From contig JBDOQK010000084.1 in assembly GCA_040437565.1 (NCBI GenBank), positions 18,932-82,931 on the forward strand: a DNA stretch of 64,000 nucleotides, given 5' to 3'. This document shows positions 21,834 through 34,599 of this stretch, in pieces. Made by a program: the position numbers and the translations under genes. The notes under the pieces are model-generated. The model saw only the letters and a list, made by a program, of their open reading frames with translations, was not told the origin of the DNA and made no database searches. Origin of the DNA: Albugo candida (lineage: Eukaryota > Oomycota > Peronosporomycetes > Albuginales). Each line of letters opens with the position of its first letter. The first letter of the stretch is position 1.

Positions 21834-24170
21834 CTATGCACTAGCAGGGTCTGAGCAGATTACCAAAATTTGGATGCATCCAAGCATATCCGCATCGACC
21901 TCCTTCGATTTCAAAAGAAAAAAACACTTCGGTATGAAGTACCAGGCACATGACGCATTGTTTGAATTGGTTGCTTCGTACGCGACCATAAAAGCCTGGA
22001 GATCCAGTAGGGATTTAGAACCAGTATTATCTTGATCCTCCATTGGCCAAATTTTATCCGTTACTCTCAAATTTTGACATTGCTCGCTCATTTATTGCTG
22101 TACCTTTTGTAATAGGCCTCGTCATTTCTTCGTGTTTTTTGCAGACTAATAAGGAAGAAGCTGTATCTTTTTGAAAAGTTCTGTTTGAACACATGCAAAA
22201 AGTACGTCGTCTAGCATTGTCCACGTAGTTTTTTTTTAAGTCTTCCATAGACTCGAAGCTGTTGCATGTATTGACTCCGATCCTTTGCGTATCGTATGTA
22301 GGAATTGCTCCAAAGACTTGATGCATAATACGTATCGGTATTTTGGGTGAGAGACGAGAACGCAGGGTTCTGGTTCTGCTGTTGTGAGCGTAGATATATC
22401 AGGATACCGATTTCAGCTTCAACCTTACACAGCCTCACCTTCCCCGAGAAGCATATTGTCAGACCAGTGCGCTGCAGATGTGTGATCGTGAATTCATACT
22501 TTGTCAAGGATTTCATGACACTGTTAATTTGTTTCTTAACTACCTTCCTTATCCTATCATGAGCCCCTGACCGTGTGAATATCACTTAAGTCTGACTTCA
22601 AACCTAGGGAGGCAGATATTTTCCAAGCTTATTGCTTGGGTAGACTCAAACCGCTGCCCACACTGCCGGGGATCGAACTAACGACCTCTGGTAGGGGTCC
22701 GTGCCCTCAAATCCTTAGCCGACTGAGCTGGGTACGGACCCCGTCAATCCATACTGAAGTACATGCACAAATCTAGTGTAGTTACGCATTCCATTGAGCT
22801 TCATACGTGAGTACGAATTATAAAAACTTGTGAACGATGTCGTATTCAGTGAGGTAGAAATCAAGAGGTTTTTTTTGTTGCAATGATACGTGAGCCAGGA
22901 TATATGTCTTGGCATTCATATGGAAAGGTCGCTTTAACGAAAGCGGGGTCGACAAAAATGATTTGCTCTGTCAAAGTTGTACGTCTCATGAGAAAGACCA
23001 AGTTGCTATCACCAGTTCTTGAAATCAGACATCGCAGAATGGCAAGACGGCTGCCTTGAGTTGATCGAACGCGTAAGCAAGTTGTCTTCGGCTGTCCGAA
23101 TTTTTTTTTGATGTTTAAGATTTCTTGGTGTGTCTGGCCATATCTGGGGTCATTATCAAGGCTGACAGACGAATCACTTCTAAAATCACGCCGTGATAGT
23201 ATATACCGAAAAAGATTTCTACTTCCGAGGAGATAAGTCCTTGAATATGATCGGGCTGGATGGCCACCATATTGCAATGTTTCTTTGTCCCGGGGAAAAT
23301 GCGATTCAGATTGTAACAAGCTATGACAGATAGTGAATTAATGCTTCGACAATAGTTTTTTGCGGAGTTTTCTTGTATTTTGATGTAAGTATATAATCTT
23401 GTAAACGAAAACACGCAGTGAAAGCCCCCTTGTGAGCTTATGATAGAATATGCGCGGATTCCAAGTGAAATACTATGAAGTGCCAAACATCTTTCGCACT
23501 GAGATTGTCTTGGATAAGCATAGAAACAACGATTTAGTAATGGGGAATCTCCTGGGGCTGAGCTTGGCCCATTCAAATATTTTTCTCTTGAAGGTTTCTG
23601 ATTGTGTGAGATTTTGATCAGATCGCTTTCATCTTGTTCCAACTGTTCGTTTTGACGTTTGTATTTCCAATGATGCATTATGTGTATATAATCGAAAAAG
23701 AGAAAAGGAATCGTTCCGTATGTTGTCAAATTTGTGAACTTCATGCGCAAGTTTTCGTCACGTGACATGTCAAGCGTGGTAATATCCAAATACATTGAGA
23801 TGAGAGAGAAGGCATACTCAAGTACAGGAGTTTTCCATAAAAGTGAAGAGCATGGCGGAATTTTTTTTGAGGTCAGTTTGCAGCTAGCATAGCCTGTATA
23901 CCGTGTTGTATTCCGTAAGAAATGGCTCGAGGATTGCGACATGACTTTTGATCAGATAAACACGGCTAAATTTATTCTCGGCAACCAGATGGCTCGATCG
24001 ACACCCAAGTGTTGTAAAATGCAGGTATGACAGCGTTCAAAATTTGAGTTGATGAGTGCCAATAGTCTTGTATACGATGCACGTGATCTCCATACTTCTA
24101 GTCCTTCAGAGTCTATATTTTTAACAAGGTGCTCCAAAACAATCGATAGAATTAGGCTACTGGGAACCAT
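21834..24170 (-). pseudogene. Fossil of a CCG-type secreted effector, split by a SINE
   Basis: Minus-strand pieces run collinear with the protein at 41 kb. Module 1 has CHTCILQHLG, an exact CX2CX5G, at 23952-24170. Module 2 has QCERCLALHSISLGIRAYS (about 23480), matching CRECLAMHSASLAIRTYF. A module-3-like segment with RCLISRTGDSNLVF lies in 22861-23319. A late segment with CKKHEEMTRPI and then DKIWPMEDQ (21834-22326) corresponds to the CSEHQAFIKP and VGLWPPKN stretch. The start at 24170 has a weak hydrophobic N-terminus (MVPSSLILSIVLEHLV). A SINE sits inside at 22501-22745. The copy is broken in several places besides the SINE. Confidence 0.7.
22501..22745 (-). mobile_element. tRNA-derived SINE, copy 2, inserted in the effector fossil
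   Basis: This is a 245-bp unit on the minus strand. The A-box-like TACCCAGCTCAGTCGG is at 22719-22734 and the B-box-like GTTCGATCCC at 22669-22678, with the spacing expected for a tRNA head. Then come the internal hairpin CCAAGC...GCTTGG and the tail ending CTTGACAA. The flanks AATTCATACT (22491-22500) and AATCCATACT (22746-22755) form a 10-bp target duplication with one mismatch. RNA polymerase III transcription and mobilisation by a LINE are the norm for such elements. Confidence 0.88.
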
Positions 24171-27169
24171 TATTTTTTCTTGTTTGAGGAAGGTAACAAG
24201 TCATCCAATCAAAACGTATTAACCACTGGCATGAACAATATCTGTTGCAGACAGCTTTGCTACATCCTTGCAGACAGCGTTGCTACATCCTTGCAGCCGT
24301 GTTCGCAGACCAACAGATATACATCCGAGAATACGCTATCATCCTCACTAGAATATATGTCGAATGATATATTTGTCTTCAGTAGCGATCGTTGATTTTG
24401 TCTGCAGTGTTTGAAATAAACATATCAATGACACAAATGAAATCGATTGGATAGATTATGGATATGATTAGCTCGCGCTAGCGTAGTTCAGAAGTTCCTG
24501 TGAGACTCTATGATTTATAAACTTGGTAGAAGACGATGAAGCTCATATGAAACGAAGAAACTACACACGAACGAATACTTTGCATTTCACAAGACTGTAT
24601 ATAGTACCAAGGTACTGAAACTGCGTAAATATCTAGCTACACTCCCTTGAAATGCTTTAAAGCAAAAAAAAGGTTAACATTATTGCGCAATGAACTTTTG
24701 GATCAATCGAACGGTTGGACAGTCTCCTTAAACAATATTGATTTCGCTTGCTTGAATAACCTCAAAATGCCAATTCCACTCTCGGGATTTCCACTACACC
24801 ACAGCAACTGGCGGAATGTCACCTACAAATGCTTTCAGAATAATTTTTGATTTACCAGTTCATCCAAGGGACTGAAATGAGCTTAGCTTCATGTGCGACC
24901 ACAGGTTTAGAACGTTATAAGTGGAAGTATGATTCTACGTCCCCGAGTCTAAACATCGAGAAGCGAAGTCATTTGCAATGATCTTTTTATCAATTGATCA
25001 AAATGGTCATGGTGTACGGGCGTAGCCTTCAGAATTCGAGAACGAGAGAAAGTCAGGTGATACGAAACTCGAAAAGGGTGGGCTAGACAAATGAAGGTCA
25101 AACATTGCAATAAATCTAAGAATTATGTGTCGCGCACCATAATGGTATCAGGGTAGGAAATAAATTTATCTCTCGATAATTGCAAGGGAGTTTCTTTCTT
25201 GGACTGAGGTGCGTACCTGCTCGATGCAGATCTTTTTCTAAGTTAGAGGTAACTTCGAAAAATGTATATGTTTAAAGAAAACGGTAGTCCAGGTAAACGT
25301 ATACCTGACACTTGAAAAAGGCTCGAGTTGGAGAAAGAGACAAGTCAAAATCCATAGAGCCATCGTGAGGATCATACAATAGAGATTGTTGGTCTCATCT
25401 GATCTTCAAATCTAGCCAGGCTTAAAATGTGACAGTATTAATAATAGCGCAAACTGTTCAAATTACGATGATCTTTCTTAAGTATCCATTACTAAAATCA
25501 GAATCGGTACGGAGCATTGTCCAACGTCGACATGAAGGCCAATCCCTAATATTTGTTTTTGTTTTTTATTTATTCATAATATTTTATTAGATTAATTTTA
25601 TAGTTTCATATTTATATAAACCTGTTTTTTAAGTCACGATGATTTATTTTAAATCAATAACAACCTTTTTGACTAAAAACAAAAAAAAAAAATTTCTAAA
25701 AGTAACAAAAAACTCTATGATAGGTCGTATTATTTGCCGCTGTCAATTTGCAAGTGTGGGTAAAGGAAGGTTGCAAATTCCACCGATACTAGAATTCGTG
25801 TAATGTCGGATATACTTGAGATTGGGATTTTTGAAACTAGATTCCCAGACAAGACTGCAAGATGCAATCAAATGAGAGCATTCGGACTACTTCGAGGATA
25901 GCATTTCTAGAAGTTAAGTCATGACTCACTGACGTCAAATTGCTTGCACGGGGCCGGTGTCAGTCATTAGAATGATGTGGACACTGGAATTGAAGCCTTA
26001 AGTGAGCAGCAGTGCAATATATTACAATATACCGGATGTTTGGGACTCTTCCGACTTAGAACGTTGCGAAGTGGATCTTCAAGACGAAGGTCCCCGATAT
26101 GTGGATAGCGGTTGATTTAGCAAGCGATGGCTTACAAAAAATCTCCCCCACTAGCTTTGCAGCAAACCCTGAGTGATATATACTCGGTCCGTGATCCCAG
26201 CACCAGTAGATCATGAAATCAATGTCTCGTTTGCCAATAATTATTGCGAAATTAGCTCTGGGACGAAGAAGATCCTTCGTGTATAGGGGGCCAAAAGATC
26301 TCTATGTTGAAGGCAGTTTCACCGAAATCAACTGCAACAGCATCCAAACTGGATGCAAAATCCTACGCATGTCTATTTTTGGGATATGGAAAAAACGCTA
26401 AAGCATATCGGCTTGATGACAAATCTATCAAACGAGTTGCCATATCATGAAGCAACCAAATAATGAAGCGTGTAAAGATCAAATATGTTGAGTTTTGTTC
26501 GACATCCAGAAATACCTCAAAGAAGAGTTGCACTTGATTTACGGATATAGCATACCAAATATGCATGTCGTGTCTCTTGAACCCAAGTCCATGGAATTCG
26601 ATCAGGTTGGAACCTTCCACAGAGAACGTGTGATCCTGGTATCTAGAAGATCCGATACACAATTAGTTTCGCTGGATCACGAAGGTGCCATTTTATCATC
26701 CAGGGATGCTGATTAAGACTATGGTCGCGAACTAGTTCCATCACACTTCAACCAAGTTGGTCCTCATTCTAACGTATTGTGTCGAGTGAGAGATTATGAT
26801 TGGATATAATTCAAGTGATTGCGGTACTAGTATTGTTCTTAAACGTCGTCAACGAACACTGCCATGAAGTATATACAGTGATGCCATTATTCCGTATAAC
26901 GATAAAAATAAGATCCATGATGTCAAGAACGGTCGCGAGTCAAAGACGTTGCGGCGTTTTTCCGAAGAAGCAAACGTGAATGTTGCAAGCCCTATAGCAT
27001 ACCAGGAAGCGTTATGAATCGGTGGACCCTATTCTAAAAGAAGAAATGAAAACTAGTGGATCTTTCTAATGGTCGAGAAGTGACTGGATGTAAATAGATG
27101 TTCGCAATCATGCGGGAAGAATATGGTGCTGTTCAGTTCAAGGTGTCTGTATTACTGGAATCAGACTAA
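24171..27169. other. Intergenic, no recognisable gene
   Basis: Short frames at 24647-24850, 26213-26401, 26363-26662 (minus) and 26495-26716 have no motif I recognise. About 25545-25700 is a very AT-rich low-complexity block with poly-A and poly-T runs. A perfect-but-one 23-bp tandem duplication lies at 24245-24290. Confidence 0.5.
24245..24296. repeat. 23-bp tandem duplication
   Basis: TTGCAGACAGCTTTGCTACATCC (split here as TTGCAGACAGC and TTTGCTACATCC) is repeated immediately with one mismatch, and a third unit begins with TTGCAG. It is a simple local duplication. Confidence 0.85.
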
Positions 27170-30100
27170 CTAACTTCCCGAGTTGCCGGAATACGAGACT
27201 GTGTCCAGCGTGTGAATGACAGAATGTTGTACCGTGTTGTGTAAATTGGTGTGCGCCACACTAGAAAGGACAGATACATCCAACCAGGACCAGGATCCGA
27301 CTTGCACTCTATTTATACTTGTCTGTGCCGTATACTGGCAGCAATGATCCTCGATCAAAAAACGTTTCCAAGCCAAACGCGCTCGTCTTGGACGTAACCC
27401 TCTCTCGAAAGCACCGAACTTGCGCACTGAACATTGTATGATTGCTGATCGAACTAACGAAGATTGCGATCTGTCGAACGCAGCGCTACTCCAAGCCAGA
27501 TATCGGATATAATTTGCTGCCGATCCTTCAAATCCGACCGTATTGTTGACACGATTGCACATACGATATGCGTCCAACGTGGTCGGGATGAAAAGAAGTG
27601 ATCCCAAGTGGGAATAAACTCCCTCCATAAATGTGTCGTGTGATCGCACTTCAAAAAGAGATGTAGATCGGATTCCATTTGCGCCGCACGAAGGCAGCGC
27701 GCATAATATAATGCTAGGCTGCATATCTTTTGGAAACCAGAAACGAGATGGACCTGGCAACATTCGAACGGCTGGACAAAACTGTAGATCTTCGAAAAGC
27801 GGTACGACGCATTTCCGAAGATGCCGGGATGTAGCAATCAATTTTCCGACCCGCTCAGAATCTATTGAGTCTGATCGCTTCCGTGATGACCAATGTGTAA
27901 ACCTCGGATGACCCTTGGATGGTTCGGGATGCGTTTTAGACGATTCTTCGGAGTTGACGGCATGCACTAGAAGGTAAATAGTGTTTTTCATGGTAAGACC
28001 AAGCATCAAACCGACGAATGCATGCATCATTAGCCATGTTTCGCAATCTCGAACAAATTCTTGAAGACTTCGAATCTAGAAAGCTGCAGCGAAGAATTTT
28101 TAAAATGTCCGAGGTGGTTCGTCCATCACACTAAGATTGTACTAAACATTTTTCGAACTCGGATTACGATTAGCAGCTTCATATTGCAATAGATGGTCGC
28201 AGTGGAACAACATCGGCTGTTCCACGTAGTAGTGACGGCGTTTCAGAACATTCAAATCTAGATGCGCTTTCTTATTGATCTACTTCAACATTTCGATGTG
28301 GCTGGATGGTAAAATGGACCATCGTCCCGAGCGGGTTCACAGAAAGGCTAGATAAGTTGTAATGATTCGGTCGAACCAGTTTTCCAATGAGCAGGAGTAG
28401 TTGTCGACGCATTGGATGCGAACTGCTGAAGGAACTGGATAGGTTGTAACTTCAGTTGTCCAACGGGAATAAGAGGTTCTAGTCACCACCTTGTCGACGA
28501 AGATATAAAATTGCTTTGCTTTTCAGGTGAAAGTGCTTCAAATCTTTTTTGTGTTTCGAACCAACCATAAAATCGAAATAAGCATCAACTACCACTGTCG
28601 AATAGTCTCTGCTGATATGTTCACTTGCATCGTGTAATGCCACAGACGTGGTCAAATCATCGTCTGCGCAACCATTAGTCGACCACGGAAAGTTCATGCA
28701 AGTCGAGACCATACATGATATTCATCACGTTAGTCGACAGTTGTAGTAACTATCGAATGAGTTGGTGTCTGGTCGAACGGAATCCCCAAATACTTAACCG
28801 ATTCCTCCCGACCCTTATTGTCAAATTAGGAATACTTGGACACGACATGGTACGATTCAACAAGAGAAAGCATGATTTGCTCAAGTTGAGCATCGCACTA
28901 GCTCCATCGCAATAGACTTGACCGAGTTCAAGCTCCATGAAAACACATTTGGTGTTTCTGAAAGAAATCGCAAATCGTCAGCAAGAAATAACTTAGTTTC
29001 GACAGTAACGAAATTAATCCAATTTCTTGTTCTTCATGTTGAGGAGGTAAATTTCCCAAAGGTCCGATCGTCGACAGAAAGTAATGATAAGAGGATCGCA
29101 TTGTAATACCTCACGTTGTGGTGTAAAGTTTGGTGTAATATTTTTCTAACACCAACTGCGCCTTCGTGTTACTGTACAGAAGACGAATTAGTCGATAAAA
29201 TGTTTCTCACCGCCCATTTTTTCCAAAACGCGAAACATGTACGTTCACTTGACTCGACCAAAAACGTTTTGAATATACGGCAAAGCCGCAAAGGCTTGCT
29301 CTCAACGATGAAGGATCAAAAGTTTTGTATTTCTGCGAGATGTAGAATGCGGTGATGCATTCACTTCCCTCGCACAAATGCTTCTTGAACTTGACGGATC
29401 AATTTCGGTAGAAAACGTTGCAATCAATGCGCCAATACTTCTTAAAGTACTTTTACATCAGGACAAAGAAGTGCGATCGTTCGATCCTTGTCAGGATCAC
29501 CGAGGACGTTACGATCCAAGCAAGATACCTATATCCGGCTGATATCCAGGCATGATCTTCAGACACTCGCAAACGTTTCCGGATCGATCTGATAAAATGC
29601 AGGTGGTAGTCCGTCCATATATGGGGAAGAAATACCTCGCATGTGCTCGATCACTTCCGCCATCTTGGTCTTTCTCAAGCGAGTCTTCTGATGAAGGGAA
29701 TACTTGAATCGAATTGAGTAGATTTTATTCGTTTCTTTGCCATGAATCAGCTGAGTCATTCGAGGCTAGAGTACCCAAAACACCACCCTAATGATCTATG
29801 ATTTCTTCAATAATCCCCCCCTGGTTTGATGTCGCGGTGCCACATTTCTTGGTGACATTAAGGGGGCAAAAGCAATGCTTGAAACCGTTCTCTATATGCT
29901 TTACGTGATGATCGAAGCTTTCTCGATAGTTATTTTGACATTGTTTTTGACTAAATTTGTGAATTGTCCGTAACTGTTCGAGCACAGCATTCGCTTCGAA
30001 TTTGATTGCTTCGACAACATGAGGAGAATAAAACAAACGTAATGGACATTTCCAATATCCTCGCCCGAAGATTGAGTTGGACTTGCAAAAGAACATATTT

Positions 30101-30840
30101 GAGCCAAATGAACTCTCGCAGTCGTGAACGGAGACATTGAGAGGTCTCGTACACCATATTAAATAGCTCTTCCGGCATGCAGATGCAATCTAGAAGATTC
30201 TTGCGCCGTATCCGTCCACTAAATTTCTCTTCATTCGGGTGTTAAATTCGCCAGGCGTCTGCCACCCAGCGGGGGAACTTATGAAAAACACGCTAATCGA
30301 CTTGGTTCGTGTAGAGTAGCTCCACTGAAACCATCGATCGTTGGATCGAGTGGTGTGCTGCAATCACCAAATACGAGATATATTTTGGTCGATTCGAAAG
30401 TGTTGGGGAGCAATAACTCATATAAAATCACTCTTTTCTCGGCCTTGACCGTTGCATATACATTGTGAAAATACATGGGTGCATCTGAATGAGAAGCAGC
30501 AAAATCAAATAGCGATTTCGAAAATTTCATCACGTGAGTACTTCAGCATTTGTATAACCAGAAAACGATGAATTAAGGCATTGTTGTGGTCATTGACAGA
30601 CATTGTGAGCTTCATTTTTGAATGTGATCAAAGTGGAAGATTTCAGTCGGATGTGATCGAGGAACTTGGCTTTTTGAACGCAACAAATAAAGTGTCGTGA
30701 TAGGATGTGGTCGATAAAAAGATGACTATTTACATGAATTCCATTAACATTCACCGTGAGTGCTGAGATATTGTTCCACGTTGTAATAGTGATATAGCCC
30801 TTAGTATTTACGCTGAAGTCGACCAGCAATCAACTTCGGT
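27170..30840 (-). mobile_element. LINE with endonuclease, reverse transcriptase and zinc region, decayed
   Basis: Minus-strand order: apurinic-type endonuclease start with LTVNVNGI and FICCVQKAKF (30590-30829), endonuclease middle with LVFGDCSTPLDPTID (30279-30533), a linker with GRGYWKCPLRLFYSPHVV (29788-30096), reverse transcriptase entry DGLPPAFYQ (29559-29759), catalytic LFLADDLRF (aspartates at 28974-28979), the KSCFLLLN stretch (28750-28938), and a C-terminal zinc region with SDLHLFLKC (27454-27837). The coding capacity is spread over many frames, so the copy is dead. It is the same family as 11571-13921. A further 500 bases upstream (to about 31330) may hold ORF1 remnants. Confidence 0.85.
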
Positions 30841-30854
30841 TCGCCATCTTCTTT

Positions 30855-31330
30855 TCAGGGGTGAAGTGTTGCCTTTCCTTCTGGGAAAAAGCTAAGATTG
30901 ACGGAGAGCTCGCTGTTATCACCACAGAGAAGTGCTCGCCATTTACCCTCAAACCATTGAGACCAACACTTTGATGACCCGGAATCATTATCACTGATAT
31001 GTCGGTAAGATATCGGATCCAGCGATCGTCGGTGTAAAATTATGCGGAAATACACAGAAATAAAAGTTCCAACAACGCGACATATTTGGTTGCTTAAGTC
31101 AAACAATGAACTATATCCGGCACTGCATTTCACTAAGACATTACTTTCTCAATGAATACGGATCTATTTGAAGAAACTTTTCCACCAATGAGACGACTCC
31201 ATCGCATCGCAAAAGTAACATCTTCGACGAGACTGTGGGCTGCAAAAATGCAATCAAACTTAAGTAGATCCTTTAAATCATGTCTTGATTTATCATTCGA
31301 CTCCATACGCGCGAGTAGCACACCGTTCAT
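30855..31330 (-). pseudogene. Possible LINE ORF1 remnant
   Basis: Two minus-strand frames (30855-31133 and 31133-31330) lie directly upstream of the endonuclease start, where ORF1 would be. One carries CWSQWFEGKWRALLCG, the other AMRWSRLIGGKV. I recognise no RRM or zinc-knuckle pattern, so the call rests on position only. Confidence 0.3.
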
Positions 31331-32028
31331 GGTGATCCAATAGTCAAGTGTCCCTCATTTTTTTAGCCATATTTGTGCAGAACAGTACGAGCTTTCTCAC
31401 ATTAGAGATGCAAGCATCGACTTGAACCAGCTTGTCGGTCGGAGCGGGTAGAGGGCATTTTTGGAATCGATTTTCAAGGACTCTACTATTTCACCAGTTC
31501 TGCTTCGTTCTCTTCACTTTTTCGAACGTTGCATACGGTTTTTGGTAAAAGTGTGCCGCCTCTTTCGAAGTGGCCACCGCTTCTGGGATAAAAACGCTCA
31601 AACGTTTTCGTCATCCTTTAAATGTTTACCCTATCATTAATTAGGAAGAAGGAATGAATTTACGCTGGGGGTACGATTTATAATGTTGGCCCGCAGTCAT
31701 AGAGTTCCCCTAATTATATATGGATAGTAAAGTGGAAGCTTGTTTTATGATCATTTGTTCATCCTTGAGTGTACACTTTCTTCCATAAGAGATCTGTGCA
31801 AGTTTCCCTTCAATCACGATCCAAATTAAGGTACAATTCTGCTGAGCAGCATGCCAGAATTTGATAACCATTTGAGTTTGATTATAATGAATGAGCTTAT
31901 AAGACTCCTGCCTCACGCTTTTCAATAGCCTATATTGAGGCTAGAGTAACAAAAAGGGTGCGCATTTATCGTATTGACAAATCGTCATTAAATGGATCAA
32001 CAACCGCATTAGGCGTTTCTTTACTTGA
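31331..32028. other. Intergenic, nothing recognised
   Basis: No convincing open frame. It separates the LINE from the second chromovirus. Confidence 0.5.
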
Positions 32029-32273
32029 TGTCAGGCCGCCTGATAAGCGCGGCACGACATGTCACGTACCCAGTTGTGTTAGGGATAGACGAATAAAAGC
32101 ATTTTGGATACGCCATGACGTCACAGTCTGACGTCATAAGATGACGACCTATAAATCTTCTAGATGAACTAGAAACATATACATTTATAGGCGTCGAGGG
32201 AGCACAGAGTATCAAGCTAAGGACCTAGATCTTTCCAGTTAAAAATATACCAAGTGAAGAAAGAGTCTCGTCA
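32029..32273 (+). repeat. 5' LTR of the second chromovirus
   Basis: Starts TGTCAGG and ends about CTCGTCA, just before TCTGGTAGCACTTG. It contains two TGACGTCA palindromes 13 bp apart (32116-32123 and 32129-32136), bZIP-type sites like the one in the other element's 5' LTR. Boundaries are within a few bases. Confidence 0.8.
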
Positions 32274-33040
32274 TCTGGTAGCACTTGCTGGTCATCGCAG
32301 CAACTCCGTCTTTAACACCGCCGTCTTAGCCGTGCTCGCCGTCCGTGCCGCACGACCGTTCACGCTCAAGAGCAGTGATTAGGAGAGCCATTTCTAAGTT
32401 CCAGTCTTTTTTGGGAAAGGACTCCTTTCCAATGGCTGTAAATCCTCCGGGCGATTTGTACTGCCACCGTAATCGAGATCGAAATCCTAATTGGCTAAAA
32501 CTCGTCTTGTTACAGTTACAAATCTGTTGCTATCTGAAGGTCATTACTTCGGTTCATGACCCGTCAGCGGCGTAAGCAACCCACGAAACTCGACATTAAA
32601 GACTCGCTAGCCCAGCTGGCCATAAAGAAGCCGAATGCAGCAGAGAATTTGCGGGCGGATCTTCTGGAATCGATCCGTCACTCCTGCCGCATTCTTGCAG
32701 GTTCAAGAGACACCTGGATACGGTTTACCCCTCCGACTCCCGCATAAAAGATCAGGGTTCGCCTACTTGCGCACGGCAGCAACTTGCTCAGCTTCGAGAG
32801 CACTGTGAACCTGTGCATCTTACGCGAGCTCGCAAAAAAAATAAGCTCGAAACTGTCCGAGCCTCTTATTCCGAACCACCGGGATACAAAGTCGTACCCT
32901 TCCTCCAACAACCGACCGCCAAGTCAAAAAGGCCCTTGAGACCCAGAGCAAAGATTACCAAGAGAATTATCCAAGAAAAAAAAGTCCGTAGATCAACCAC
33001 CTGTATATAATTAATGGTTAACATCAGTTACTAATCGTTT
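32274..33040 (+). other. Extra leader sequence between LTR and gag
   Basis: The related element at 15.6 kb has only about 230 bp between LTR and gag, while this one has roughly 750-900 bp. Two short open pieces (32345-32575 and 32556-32747) and a basic region to 33010 are richer in GC than the surroundings. I do not recognise the product. It could be an additional leader ORF of this lineage, captured sequence, or a diverged gag start. Confidence 0.4.
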
Positions 33041-33129
33041 TTACTCTATAATGTCTACCCAATAACCACAGAGCAGCATGCACAGTTGCTGTACTCTATG
33101 CTGGGGAATAAGTAAAAGCAGTCTTAGTT

Positions 33130-34020
33130 ATTGGGGCAATATCAAAAGTCAAAACAGCTATCAAAAATGAAGCTAGAAAGTTAAGCTTCCGACGTATGGG
33201 GGTAGGTTGGAGGAATCATTCCAACTCTAGAAGGATCAAGTGGAGCAGTACTTCTTGCAAGTGGAGTGGACTGGAAAAGGGAGGAACTTTTTCAAAGAAT
33301 ACTCGCCCTATTAGATGGGACACCGAAGCAAGGAGCCGCTAAGTTGTACGTGATCCAAAAATAGTATGTCACTAACGTGGACGATTTCTTCAGCAAAGTC
33401 GAACGGAATTCGTTCCTGCTGATCCGCAAGAGCGTCTGCGCAAAATATGAACAATATGAGTGGGCGCTATGTCAAAAATCTCCGAGATAATGTGGTCAAA
33501 TTTCGCCTCGTAGTCACTCAACTCCGAGATGTTAGCGAGCTGTACCAAATCCCCTACTTCCCACAAAGACTTACGTGTCGTACATGAAAAGAGGCTCAAA
33601 AACGGCGCTGTAGAACTTTGTTCGAAGCTATTACTGTTGCGTTGGACTTTGGCTGCTCTCATCCCGAGATATTCCCAAGGAAACGCGCACGATAGACCGA
33701 GGTATAGATCGTACGAAAATATCCGTCGATATCGATCGAACAATGGTCTAGAGCCAAAAAATCAATGGACTTTAGAAACGTGCAGATTCCGTCTCGTGAC
33801 GAATGTCGCAGCCGAAATCTATGCTTGAAGTGCGGTATTCCGAATCACTGCTCCGCAACGTGTAACAATCGCCAAACACGTACTGATAAGGCAAACAATT
33901 GTTCAGGTCGGAACTATCAGCAGCGTCTAAATCGTCAGCATGTCAATAATATGGACAGCCGTGAGGACGAAAAAATTACAAATGTTTACGGCCGTGTCAC
34001 GATCTATGTCGTGGAAGTTT
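33130..34020 (+). pseudogene. Gag and zinc-knuckle remnant (second chromovirus)
   Basis: Gag-like translation starts near 33170 and is discontinuous. A clear zinc knuckle, CLKCGIPNHCSATC (CX2CX4HX4C), lies at about 33826-33868. A protease-like VSGASTNLIKPSLASK stretch follows at about 34150-34195, matching the LDCGASTNVI region of the other element. The gene is broken. Confidence 0.75.
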
Positions 34021-34599
34021 AAAGAAAATCAGAGTAAGAACCTATCTACTTAGATATCAAGCAGCTATGGGTAGGACATGCCAGCTCAGAGTCGACTACT
34101 AGTGCAGAATGGTGTCATTGGACATAAATCCTTCAAGATTTTGATCGTCTCTGGTGCTTCAACAAATCTGATTAAACCCAGTCTGGCATCAAAAGTGCTA
34201 ATCTCACAGAAGGTTCAAACGTGTTGTTTTGATGGAGTGTGGACATCGAGTCAGCCCACCAAAACAAGAAAAAGGTACCGTTCCGTAGAAAGAATGGAGC
34301 TCTCAAGATGCGGAAGATGCGGTTCACGTAATGGGACCTACCGGATATACACGACTTCCTATTTGATCAACCATGGTTCACCAAGGGTAACCTAAAGATT
34401 GTTTATCGTACGAAACAAATTAAAATTGCTGCCCGCACGAAGCAAGAAGTAGATGGTCCGACCTTCCGAAAGAAGATGAAAAGTGGAGCCTGTAAGGAGA
34501 TATATCGATTGAAAGTTCCCAACGTAGAACAATCGGAAATACCGCAAAAGTTGAAACCAATTCTGGACGAGTAAAAGGACGAATCTACCAAACACGTCC

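Noticed and set aside
22600-22740. tRNA gene suggested by A- and B-box words
   Set aside because: The same unit recurs three times with a long non-tRNA body and target duplications, and the acceptor stem does not close; it is a SINE head.
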